DNA of 64,000 nt from Sphaerisporangium corydalis. GTDB taxonomy: Bacteria > Actinomycetota > Actinomycetes > Streptosporangiales > Streptosporangiaceae. The position numbers and the translations under genes were made by a program. The notes under the pieces are model-generated. The model saw nothing but the letters and a program-made list of their open reading frames with translations. It had not been told where the DNA came from and did not search any database. The DNA is taken from contig NZ_JANZYP010000011.1 in NCBI RefSeq assembly GCF_025506355.1, positions 46,783-110,782 on the forward strand. Reading direction: 5' to 3'. Of this stretch, positions 9,140-17,026 are shown piece by piece. The number at the start of each line of letters is the position of its first letter. Within the stretch, counting starts at the first letter, position 1.

Positions 9140-10744
9140 CTAGCTGGTGACGAGGTCGAACGACTCCCACGGGCCGACGGCGGCGCGGTTGGCGATCAGC
9201 GGCTGGGCGCCGCCGCCGTCGGCGCAGACGTACTTGCCGTTGACCTGCGCCTTGAGGCTGTAGGTGCCGTCGGAGTTACGCAGGAGCTGGAAGGTCTCCC
9301 ACGACCCCGCCGAGGCGCGGTTGGCGATCAGGGGCTGTGCCCCGGCGGCCTCGGCCGAGACGAACTGGCCGTTGCTCCTGGCCTTCAGGGCGAAGTTCCC
9401 GTTGCCCAGGTTCACCTGCTCGAACTGCTGGGCCGTGCCGGCGCTCGCGCCGTTGGCGATCAGCGCCGACCCGTTGGGGGCGGTCACGAACAGGCCGTTG
9501 GCCCGCGAGCGCAGGCTGATCTGCGCGGGGACGGGGGTGGTGGTCCCGCCGAACCAGCCCAGGTCGACGGCGTTCGCGATGGCCTGCAGCCCCGCCTCGT
9601 TGGGGTGCAGGTGGTCGCCGGTGTCGTAGGCGGGCAGGAACATGGTCGGGTTGCCCGGGTCCCGGGTCGCCACGTCCGCGTCGAGCACCGCGTCGCACCC
9701 GCTGCCCGAGCCACGCACGAAGTTGTTGTACGCGACCCGCTGGTCCTCGGCCGACTGGTTCCAGCCGCCCGACCCGCGGAACGGGGTCAGCGTCGCGCAG
9801 ATGAACTTGATGTTGCGCGCGTGGGCGCGGCTGATCAGGTCCTTGGCGGCGTTGATCAGTGAGGTCGCCGAGGGCGGCGGGTTGGAGGAGCCCAGGTCGT
9901 TGATCGGGTCGTCGGTGAAGATCACCCAGCGGGCGTCCGGCTGGTTGAGCACGTCACGGTCGAAGCGGTGGGGAGCGCTCTGCCCGGCGCCGTCGGCCAG
10001 CAGCCGGTTGCCGCTGATGCCCTGGTTCAGCACCCCGACCGTGCGGCCGGAGTCGATGAGCCGCGAGGCCAGCCGGTTGGGCCAGCGGTGGTTGGCGTTG
10101 TTGGCCGACCCCACGCCGTCGGTGATCGAGGCGCCCAGCGTGACGACGGCGCCCTGCGAGGCGGCGTTCTGCACGTCCACGTTGGCCAGGAAGTAGTAGC
10201 TGCCGGTCTGCTGCGCGCCCGAGAGGGAGGCGTTGCCGCTGACGTCGCCCGAGGCGATGTAGTTGGTCTGCGTCGCGGTCTGGTGGTAGGTGGCGGGGCC
10301 GGTCGGCGAGGGCAGGTAGACGCTGACCACGATGTCGGCCTGCGCCGGGACGGTGAAGGCGATCTGGTCGCTGACCGCCAGGCCGCCGGCGGCGACGGTG
10401 ACCGACCGCTGGCCGCCGAAGGTCACCACCCGGTCGGTCGCGAGGTCGACGCCCGAGTCGGAGGTGCGGCGGGCCACGTGGACGTCGTCGAAGGTCACGG
10501 CCTGGTTGCCGAAGGCGTTCGACAACTGGATGCGGGCCGAGGTGCCGCCGATGCTGGTGTGCACGACCTGCCGGATCGTCTGCCGGTTGAAGGTCGTGCC
10601 GCTGTTCTGGGGCGAGGCGGCCCAGGTGCCGGTCCAGGTGGCGGCGGCGGCCGGGGAGGTGGTGGTCACGGCGCCGAGGGCCGTCAGCAATATGGCCATC
10701 AGCGTCGCCACCAGGAAGGGACGGGGAACGGCTGCTCGTGTCAT
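9140..10744 (-). CDS. Secreted SGNH/GDSL hydrolase with C-terminal beta-trefoil
   Basis: The protein has 534 residues. An N-terminal signal peptide (about 1-35, ending SPAAAA) directs export. A beta-rich domain leads to an SGNH hydrolase domain with nucleophile Ser206 in LGASITDG, Asn282-Asp283 (block III) and Asp377/His380 in DHLHPN (block V). The usual Gly of block III GxND is Pro280. The last 125 residues form a fascin/ricin-like beta-trefoil nearly identical to that of the neighbouring gene. Such proteins cut esters in polysaccharides or lipids outside the cell. ATG at 10744 follows AGGAGA. It lies inside the metabolite cluster, but as an exported enzyme it may be unrelated to it. Confidence 0.85.
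   Translation of the reverse strand: MTRAAVPRPFLVATLMAILLTALGAVTTTSPAAAATWTGTWAASPQNSGTTFNRQTIRQVVHTSIGGTSARIQLSNAFGNQAVTFDDVHVARRTSDSGVDLATDRVVTFGGQRSVTVAAGGLAVSDQIAFTVPAQADIVVSVYLPSPTGPATYHQTATQTNYIASGDVSGNASLSGAQQTGSYYFLANVDVQNAASQGAVVTLGASITDGVGSANNANHRWPNRLASRLIDSGRTVGVLNQGISGNRLLADGAGQSAPHRFDRDVLNQPDARWVIFTDDPINDLGSSNPPPSATSLINAAKDLISRAHARNIKFICATLTPFRGSGGWNQSAEDQRVAYNNFVRGSGSGCDAVLDADVATRDPGNPTMFLPAYDTGDHLHPNEAGLQAIANAVDLGWFGGTTTPVPAQISLRSRANGLFVTAPNGSALIANGASAGTAQQFEQVNLGNGNFALKARSNGQFVSAEAAGAQPLIANRASAGSWETFQLLRNSDGTYSLKAQVNGKYVCADGGGAQPLIANRAAVGPWESFDLVTS
9143..9520. repeat. 378-bp gene-end duplication, copy 1 (trefoil-encoding)
   Basis: This segment matches 10861-11238 with a constant offset of 1718 bases, no gaps, and by eye roughly 85% identity. 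It encodes the C-terminal beta-trefoil of the SGNH hydrolase. Confidence 0.8.
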
Positions 10745-10778
10745 GGGTTCTCCTGCGAGGGGTTCGGCCGGGAACCGG

Positions 10779-10807
10779 ACCCGGCGGGCACGAGGTGCCC
10801 GCCGGGT
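10779..10807 (-). terminator. Hairpin between the two secreted hydrolase genes
   Basis: A perfect 12-bp stem (10779-10790 with 10796-10807) with a 5-base loop lies downstream of the large glycosidase-like gene and upstream of the SGNH gene on the same strand. It probably limits read-through between them. Confidence 0.7.
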
Positions 10808-10857
10808 GAGGGTCGCCGAGGTGCTATCTGGTGATAAGGCGCGGAGGCCCGGATGGT

Positions 10858-13800
10858 TCAGGTCGTGACGAGGTCGAATGACTCCCAGGGGCCGATCGAG
10901 GCGCGGTTGGCGATCAGCGGCTGGGCGCCGCCGCCGTCCGCGCAGACGTACATGCTGTTGACCTGGGCCCTGAGGCTGACGGTCCCGTCGGAGTTGGTGA
11001 CGAGCTGGAAGGTCTCCCAGGCCCCCGCCGACGGGCGGTTGGCGATCAGGGGATTGGCCCCGGCGTTCTCCGCCGAGACGAACTGGCCGTTGCTCCTGGC
11101 CTTCAGGGCGATGTTGCCGCCGCCCAGGTCGACCCGGTCGAACTGCTGGCCGGTCCCGGCGCTGGAGCCGTTGGCGATCAGCGCCGACCCGCTCGGGGCG
11201 GTGACGAACAGGTTGTTGGCCTTGGACCGCAGGCTGACCGCGCCCGAGCTGGACGTGGTGAGGACGCGCAGGGCGTCGACCATGCCGACCGAGGTGGTCT
11301 TGTTGACGATCCTGATCGTGTGCTGGCCGCTGGCCAGCCCGGTCTTCCTGTACACGACCTGCTGGACCTGCCGGCCGCCGGACACGTTCAGGTTCACGTT
11401 CTGCTGCAGGACGTTGTCGATGTAGACGTCGACGTTGCCCATGTCGCTGAAGCGTTCCGACAGGTACTCGACGCCGGTGCCGGTGAAGGTGTACTGCGCG
11501 GCCGCGCCGACGACGGTGCTGTGGTGGGTGTCGTCGTTGTAGTCGCCGTAGCCCCGGGCGGTGGTGAGGTTCCAGCCGGAGTCGTAGGTGAGCAGGGTGT
11601 CGTTCACCAGCCCGGGGGACGACGACGAGCCGAGGCCCAGGGTGGAGGCGGTGCCGCTGAGCGCCTTGGAGCTCTGGTTGGCGGTGCCGGTCAGCCGGGT
11701 CGAGGTGTAGGAGCTGAGCGGCTTGGCGGTCCGCTCCACCACGTAGACGGCGTTCGTGGCGGTGGCGAAGGAGATCTCGGAGGTGGAGGCGGTGGTCACG
11801 ATGGAGTTGTCGGAGGTGCGGCGGACGCGCACCTGCTGGGTGCCCCACGGGTTGACCACGGTCGCCTGCTTGGCGTACAGGCTCTTGAGCCCGACGTACT
11901 TGATCTCGCCGGCCTCACGCTCGGAGCTGACCAGGAAGCCGTCCTTGGCCAGCAGGGTGAACTTCCCGACGAAGGAGGAGTCGCCCGGCACGGCAGGGAA
12001 GACCCGGATCTTGTTGTTGTAGCTCTGCATGAGCGACTCGTTCATCGCCGTCAGGTGCACGCCGAGGTACTCGAAGACGCCGTTGGTGTTGTTGGTCATG
12101 CCGTTGGAGTAGTTCTGGTACTTCTGCAGCATCGTCTTCATGCCCTGGTAGGCCTGGTCGCCGAGGCCGAGGCGGGCCGCCTGGACGGCGTCGTTGGCCC
12201 AGACGTTGCCGTAGGGGAAGGGCCGGGCGTTCCAGGTGTTGACCGCCGTCTGGTAGTCGGGGAAGCCGATGCCGGTGACGTCGTAGGGCCAGATGAGCTC
12301 GGACGAGACGTTCTCGTTGTTCCTGGTCTGCGAGATCGGCGGCTGGTGCGGCTGGTAGGCGCCGTTGGCGACCTGGTAGGGCACCAGGTGGTCGAGCACG
12401 TTCTGCCAGCCGGACCGCAGGCCGCTGTCCACTCCGAGCTGCGTGCTGGCCTGGATGGTCAGCGGGAAGATGCTGCGCACGGCGGCCAGGTCGGTGATGG
12501 CGTTCCGCACGTTCCAGTAGGTCTCGTGGGAGTTGGAGTTGGCCATGTAGTACGTGTTGTTGCTGGTGTCGTGGGTCAGCATGGCCGAGTAGAACTTCGC
12601 CGTCTCGCGCATGAACGGGTAGGCGACGTTACTCAGGTAGTTCTGGTCGTTGGTGTAGCGGTACCGCATGTACATGTTGTAGGCGGCCTCGTACCCGGTG
12701 GACAGGATGTTCTTGGTGTAGTCGCTGCCCACCGTGCCGCGCGCGTTGCCGTCCCAGCCCATGGTCTCCGGCACCCACAGCCCGTCGACGCCGTACCTGG
12801 TCTGTGTGTACGACTTCAGCGCGTTGTAGTTACGGCTGTAGAGCTTGTTGAAGCCGTCCATCAGGTCGGTGTGGTTGGAGGCCAGGAAGGAGTTGTAGAC
12901 GTCGCGCTGGTTCCAGTACCAGTACGCGTTGCTCCACTTCGTGGCGTCCTGGGTGGCGCGGAACACCCCGTTGATGAAGTGCAGGGGGTAGTTGCCGTAA
13001 CCGCCGGCCGCGATCATGTACGTGCTGAGGTAGTACACGTTCTCCATGTAGTCCGCGTCGCGCGAGCCGTTGGAGTACTGGACGAAGGACTTGCCCCAGA
13101 ACGAGTGCCACCAGTTGCGGTAGTTGGTGTACGTGGTGGAGTAGCCGGTGCCCTTGGTCGAGGAGAGCTGGTTCTTGGCCTGGGTCACCGAGTCGCGGTT
13201 GGGGGCGTTGATCCGGCTGGCCGCGGTGAGCCAGATGGTGTAGCTGGAGGTGGGCGTGATGTTCAGCCGCACCTTGCGCCCGTCCACGACCTGCGTGGTG
13301 TAGCTCGCGCCCTCGACGGTGGCGGCGAGGGTGTAGCCGAAGCCGTTGGCGTCGGTCTGCCCCCGGCTCAGCCCGGCGCTGGCGGAGTCGGCGTAGGTGG
13401 AGATCGTCTTCCAGGTGTTCAGGTCGGGGACGTCACCGCTGTTGGTGACGGTCGCCGGGTCCCACATGCTCAGGTCGAGCGCCACGCTGGAGACCCCGCC
13501 GCGGCTGTCGTCGACGTGGATGCCCATGACCTCGGAGTTGGGCGAGCCCATGATGGTGACGGTCCGGTTGGAGTCGTACTTGGTGGTGAGGGTGCCGTCG
13601 TACAGGTTCAGCCGCTGCTGGTAGGTCGTGTAACTCGTGTCCATGCCGGGGTTGGAGTACAGGTTGACCAGCCCGGCCGCGAAGGCCGACTGCTGCGACA
13701 GGTCGGTGCCCGACACCTGCATCGTCAGGCCGTTCTGGTTCCACACCATGGCGCCGGTCTTGCCGTTGCCGACGGTGAGCCCGTAGAGCGGGTTGGTGTT

Positions 13801-13983
13801 GGGCCTGTTGTAGACGATGTCGTGTTTCGACATGTAGCCCTGGTAGTCCACGTTGAGCGCGCCGGCCGCCTGGTCGAAGGCGGCGTCGGTCGTCGAGGCC
13901 AGGGCCGGCGAGGCGGCACCCGCGGTCAGCAGACCGGCGGCTAGCGTCAGCGGAGGCAGGCAGTGTAACAGCCTCTTCAACAT
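10858..13983 (-). CDS. Secreted GH95-like/DUF5703 glycoside hydrolase with beta-trefoil
   Basis: The 1041-residue protein begins with a signal peptide (about 1-29, ending SPALA). The N-terminal beta domain reads GLTVGNGKTGAMVW, as in GH95-type proteins. A long Trp/Tyr/Asn-rich helical region (for example AYWYWNQRDVYNSF) fits an (alpha/alpha)6 barrel. After a beta-sandwich region near 780-910 comes a C-terminal trefoil (about 917-1041) shared with the SGNH gene downstream. I recall similar Streptomyces proteins labelled DUF5703; family membership is by resemblance only, and I cannot name the catalytic residues. ATG at 13983 follows GGAGAGGAAG. A clear promoter and inverted repeat lie upstream. 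It probably digests a plant or fungal polysaccharide. Confidence 0.75.
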   Translation of the reverse strand: MLKRLLHCLPPLTLAAGLLTAGAASPALASTTDAAFDQAAGALNVDYQGYMSKHDIVYNRPNTNPLYGLTVGNGKTGAMVWNQNGLTMQVSGTDLSQQSAFAAGLVNLYSNPGMDTSYTTYQQRLNLYDGTLTTKYDSNRTVTIMGSPNSEVMGIHVDDSRGGVSSVALDLSMWDPATVTNSGDVPDLNTWKTISTYADSASAGLSRGQTDANGFGYTLAATVEGASYTTQVVDGRKVRLNITPTSSYTIWLTAASRINAPNRDSVTQAKNQLSSTKGTGYSTTYTNYRNWWHSFWGKSFVQYSNGSRDADYMENVYYLSTYMIAAGGYGNYPLHFINGVFRATQDATKWSNAYWYWNQRDVYNSFLASNHTDLMDGFNKLYSRNYNALKSYTQTRYGVDGLWVPETMGWDGNARGTVGSDYTKNILSTGYEAAYNMYMRYRYTNDQNYLSNVAYPFMRETAKFYSAMLTHDTSNNTYYMANSNSHETYWNVRNAITDLAAVRSIFPLTIQASTQLGVDSGLRSGWQNVLDHLVPYQVANGAYQPHQPPISQTRNNENVSSELIWPYDVTGIGFPDYQTAVNTWNARPFPYGNVWANDAVQAARLGLGDQAYQGMKTMLQKYQNYSNGMTNNTNGVFEYLGVHLTAMNESLMQSYNNKIRVFPAVPGDSSFVGKFTLLAKDGFLVSSEREAGEIKYVGLKSLYAKQATVVNPWGTQQVRVRRTSDNSIVTTASTSEISFATATNAVYVVERTAKPLSSYTSTRLTGTANQSSKALSGTASTLGLGSSSSPGLVNDTLLTYDSGWNLTTARGYGDYNDDTHHSTVVGAAAQYTFTGTGVEYLSERFSDMGNVDVYIDNVLQQNVNLNVSGGRQVQQVVYRKTGLASGQHTIRIVNKTTSVGMVDALRVLTTSSSGAVSLRSKANNLFVTAPSGSALIANGSSAGTGQQFDRVDLGGGNIALKARSNGQFVSAENAGANPLIANRPSAGAWETFQLVTNSDGTVSLRAQVNSMYVCADGGGAQPLIANRASIGPWESFDLVTT
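10861..11238. repeat. 378-bp gene-end duplication, copy 2 (trefoil-encoding)
   Basis: Ungapped counterpart of 9143-9520, encoding the C-terminal beta-trefoil of the large hydrolase. Confidence 0.8.
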
Positions 13984-14147
13984 GGTCTTCCTCTCCTGCG
14001 GCCGGCCACCCTCACCGCGCTGAGGCATGACCGTGCGGAGCAGGCACGCTGCCATCGCTCGGCCGCGCAGGCGGGGGGTGGTGAACGGAGCCGCGGCGAT
14101 CCCTGGACCAAGAGGCCGCACAGCTCCGGTTTCAGACTGTCAGGCGC

Positions 14148-14176
14148 AGTTAACATTGGATGTCTTCCGACGTCAA
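14148..14176 (-). promoter_or_regulatory. Promoter of the large hydrolase gene
   Basis: On the minus strand TTGACG (14176-14171) and TTAACT (14153-14148) are separated by exactly 17 bases, about 165 bases before the ATG at 13983. Confidence 0.6.
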
Positions 14177-14196
14177 TAGGGGACCGGACGTCGGAA
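14165..14196. promoter_or_regulatory. Inverted repeat overlapping the -35 box, probable operator
   Basis: TTCCGACGTC (14165-14174) and GACGTCGGAA (14187-14196) form a perfect 10-bp inverted repeat with a 12-base spacer. The 14165-14174 arm covers the -35 box, the usual layout for a repressor site. Confidence 0.55.
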
Positions 14197-14227
14197 TGAC
14201 CCAACAAAACCCAACAGAATCGCGCAG

Positions 14228-14277
14228 AAAAAAAGGAAAATGACCGGCAAACAGGGACTTCTCCCTGCTAGCCGGTC
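14228..14277 (-). terminator. Rho-independent terminator with long U tract, after the SDR gene
   Basis: GACCGGC (14242-14248) pairs with GCCGGTC (14271-14277), with an inner CAGGGA/TCCCTG stem. On the minus strand this is followed by a run of eight T within TTTTCCTTTTTTTT. A classical U-tract terminator is uncommon at this GC content. Confidence 0.8.
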
Positions 14278-14402
14278 GGAATCATCTCGATGGAGCGGTC
14301 CGGTATACCTCCGATGTATCGGCTCTCTGTGGAGGGAAGGACCCTCACGGCGCCTGGACGGCCTGGGAGCGCGGGCGGCCGGCGGGCGCCTGGTGTCCTC
14401 GC

Positions 14403-15155
14403 CTACAGCGGGACGGAGGTGGTCAGGCCGCCGTCGACGACGAGCTCCTGGCCGGTGATGTACGACGAGCGGGACGACAGCAGGAAGAACGCGGCGTCGG
14501 CGACGTCCTCGGCGCTGCCCAGGCGGCCGAGCGCGACCTGGCTGCGGCACTGCTCCTGGGCCTCCTCGGTGCTGGAGATGGCCGTGAACATGTCGGTCAC
14601 GATGTAGCCGGGGCTCACGGCGTTGACCCGGATGCCCCGCGCGCCGAGGTCGGGCGCCAGGGTGCGGGTGAGGTTGATCACCGCGGCCTTGGTGGCGGCG
14701 TAGACCGACGTGAAGGCCAGGCCCTTGTGCGCCAGCCACGACCCGTTGATCACCACGGCGGACCCGTCCCGCAGGAGGGGGAGGGACTTCTGGATGGTGA
14801 AGTAGACGCCCTTGAGGTTGATGCCGACGATCCCGTCGAAGTCCTCCTCGGTGACGAACGCGCTCAGCCCGAACGAGGCGACGCCCGCGTTGGCGAAGAC
14901 GCCGTCGAGCCCGCCGAAGCGCTGCTCGATCTCCGAGGCGAGACGGTCGAGGTCGCCGGTCTGGGACACGTCGGCGGGGACGGCGAGGACGCGGTCGTCG
15001 GCGTCCAGGCCCTTGGCGGCGGTGGCGAGGCGCTCCTCGCTGCGGCCGGCGAGCACCACGCGCGCGCCGGCGTCCACGAGCCGCTGTGCGGTGGCCAGGC
15101 CCATGCCGCTGCCGCCACCGGTGATCAGTACGGTCTTGCCTTCAAACTCGGTCAT
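14403..15155 (-). CDS. Short-chain dehydrogenase/reductase (SDR)
   Basis: The 250-residue protein is a classical SDR: TGGGSGMG at residues 12-19 binds NAD(P), FANAG is at 87-91, and Ser139, Tyr152 and Lys156 form the catalytic set (INGSW, YAATK). The C-terminal VDGGLTTS is also typical. It should oxidise an alcohol or reduce a ketone of a cluster intermediate. I start at ATG 15155, which gives the family's usual MxxFxGK opening; ATG at 15176 adds seven residues, and neither has a strong ribosome site. It is transcribed away from the FAD monooxygenase at 15588 and ends at a U-tract terminator. Confidence 0.85.
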   Translation of the reverse strand: MTEFEGKTVLITGGGSGMGLATAQRLVDAGARVVLAGRSEERLATAAKGLDADDRVLAVPADVSQTGDLDRLASEIEQRFGGLDGVFANAGVASFGLSAFVTEEDFDGIVGINLKGVYFTIQKSLPLLRDGSAVVINGSWLAHKGLAFTSVYAATKAAVINLTRTLAPDLGARGIRVNAVSPGYIVTDMFTAISSTEEAQEQCRSQVALGRLGSAEDVADAAFFLLSSRSSYITGQELVVDGGLTTSVPL

Positions 15156-15587
15156 GCGAGTCAGCGTCACATTCACCGCCGCGGGTTACATCTCCTGAAT
15201 TGCGGTGTTCCTTGGAAAGGGCGGACGAGTTCCTTCGGTAGTGGTGCTTCCGGGGTCACAGAACAGCATTCCGAAAGATGCGTCACGACGCGGCCGGGCG
15301 TGACGATGTAGCCGTGCTGATCGGCGGAACCACCATTTTCCCCTGAACAAAGGAAAGTTCATCCGTACCCACTCGCGGGTCGTTGTCCCCTGCACCGGCG
15401 GACCGGTACCGGGCTGAACGCCGGCGCCTCGCCCGGATATTCCGGCGGGCGGTGTCCGCCACTCCGGCCACGGCCGGTGTGAAATCCCGGGCTGTGCCGG
15501 TGGTCGCCAGGCGAACGGTCCATCACCGATTACCGACAGCCCCATAGACGATGCCTGAAGAAACGGAATTTCGAGGAGATGACCACG
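15156..15587. promoter_or_regulatory. Divergent promoter region SDR / FAD monooxygenase
   Basis: The 430-base gap holds both promoters. It contains one copy of a motif seen elsewhere in cluster gaps (ACAGCATTCCGAAAGA at 15263-15278). A related half-motif, GCAATTCAGGAGATG, is read on the minus strand at 15203-15189. No gene with credible codon use was found. Confidence 0.4.
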
Positions 15588-16988
15588 ATGGGCAACGACG
15601 CCAATACCCGTGCGGTGGTGCTCGGCGGGAGCCTGGCCGGGCTGTTCGCGGCCAGGGTGCTTTCCGACGCCTACGACGAAGTCGTCATCGTCGACCGTGA
15701 CGAGCTGATCGGGGTGGATGGGCCGCGCCGCGGCTGCCCGCAGGGACGTCACATCAACGGACTGATGACCCGAGGCCAGATGGCCATCGAGCAGATGTAC
15801 CCGGGGATCACCACGGAGATCTTCGACGACGGCGTCCCGCAGGGAGACCTGGCCGGGACCGTGCGCTGGTACGCCCGGGGCAAGCACCTCAGGCAGGAGC
15901 CCGCCGGCATGATCTGCGTCGCGGCCAGCCGCCCGATGCTGGAGCGCCACGTCTGCGAGCGGACCGCGGCCCTTGGCAACGTGACCTTCCTTGAGAGGCA
16001 CGACATCCTCGGCCTCGCCGCGACACCGGACCGCGGCAAGATCGTCGGCGTCCGCGTGCAGAACCTGAACGGCGACAAGGGCGAGGAGATCGTCGACGCC
16101 GACCTGGTCGTGGACGCCACCGGCCGAGGGTCGCGCACCCCGATCTGGCTGGAGGACCTCGGCTACGCCCGCGTCGTCGAGGACCGCAAGAAGATCGGCC
16201 TCGGGTACGGCACCCAGCACTACCGGCTGAACACCGACCCCTACGACGGCGACCTGTCCATCAACTCCATCGCCCACCCCAAGCTGCCGCGCGGCTGCAT
16301 CTTCACCAAGACCGACGGCGGCCGGGTCGAGCTCACCGTCTACGGCATCCTCGGCGACCACCCGCCGACCGACCAGGCGGGCTACTTCGACTTCGTCAAG
16401 TCGCTGGGCATCCCGGAGATCTACGACGCCGTCATCGCGGCCGAGCCGCTCGACGAGCCGGTGGCGTTCCGCTTCCCGACGACCCTGCGGCGCCGGTACG
16501 AGGACATGGACCGCTTCCCCGACGGCCTGCTGGTGGTCGGCGACGCCGTCACGTGCTTCAACCCGGTGTACGCCGGCGGCATGACGGTCGCGGCGCTCTC
16601 GGCCACGACCATCCGCAACCACCTGCACAGCGGGGCCGCGCCGCAGCCGCTGCAGTACTTCCGCGACCTCGCGCGCGACGTCATCGACCCGCCGTGGGAG
16701 GTCACCCACGCCATCGACCTCGGGTTCCCCGGCGTCGAGGGCACCCGCACCTTCGCGATCAAGATGCAGCAGGCCTTCACCCGCCTGGTGTACCGCGCGG
16801 GCACCCGCGACAGCCGGGTCACCGCCGGCTACTTCCGGGTCGCGGGCCAGGTGGACCACCCCAAGACGCTGATGCGTCCCAGGTTCCTCCTCCGGGTGCT
16901 GCTCGCGGCGGCCGGCCTGAGCAAGGTCAGGGAGGCGAAGGGGCACTGGACCTGGACCGGCGAGAAGCCGAAGGTCCCGACCGCCTGA
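15588..16988 (+). CDS. FAD-dependent monooxygenase
   Basis: The 466-residue protein has an N-terminal Rossmann FAD site (VVLGGSLAGLFAARVL), an acidic strand end VIVDRDE, and the late FAD-ribityl motif VVGDAVTCFNPVYAGG, as in PHBH/squalene-epoxidase-like hydroxylases. No WxWxIP halogenase motif was seen, so I do not call it a halogenase. The first ATG (15579) touches the Shine-Dalgarno GAGGAG, so the second ATG at 15588, nine bases from it, is the better start. It precedes the NRPS gene by 38 bases and starts the long plus-strand core operon to 24819. It probably hydroxylates or epoxidises a cluster intermediate. Confidence 0.8.
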   Translation: MGNDANTRAVVLGGSLAGLFAARVLSDAYDEVVIVDRDELIGVDGPRRGCPQGRHINGLMTRGQMAIEQMYPGITTEIFDDGVPQGDLAGTVRWYARGKHLRQEPAGMICVAASRPMLERHVCERTAALGNVTFLERHDILGLAATPDRGKIVGVRVQNLNGDKGEEIVDADLVVDATGRGSRTPIWLEDLGYARVVEDRKKIGLGYGTQHYRLNTDPYDGDLSINSIAHPKLPRGCIFTKTDGGRVELTVYGILGDHPPTDQAGYFDFVKSLGIPEIYDAVIAAEPLDEPVAFRFPTTLRRRYEDMDRFPDGLLVVGDAVTCFNPVYAGGMTVAALSATTIRNHLHSGAAPQPLQYFRDLARDVIDPPWEVTHAIDLGFPGVEGTRTFAIKMQQAFTRLVYRAGTRDSRVTAGYFRVAGQVDHPKTLMRPRFLLRVLLAAAGLSKVREAKGHWTWTGEKPKVPTA

Positions 16989-17026
16989 ACGCCGTCTCTC
17001 GTCGCCGGAGCTCGAAGGGAACATGA

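Noticed and set aside
9140..11848. A 902-residue SGNH protein
   Set aside because: The upstream 367 codons antisense to or beyond the neighbouring gene are Arg/His-rich shadow; the signal peptide and ribosome site place the start at 10744.
15588..16988. Flavin halogenase, as in C-1027 (SgcC3)
   Set aside because: The protein has FAD motifs of hydroxylases, and I did not see the WxWxIP motif of flavin halogenases.
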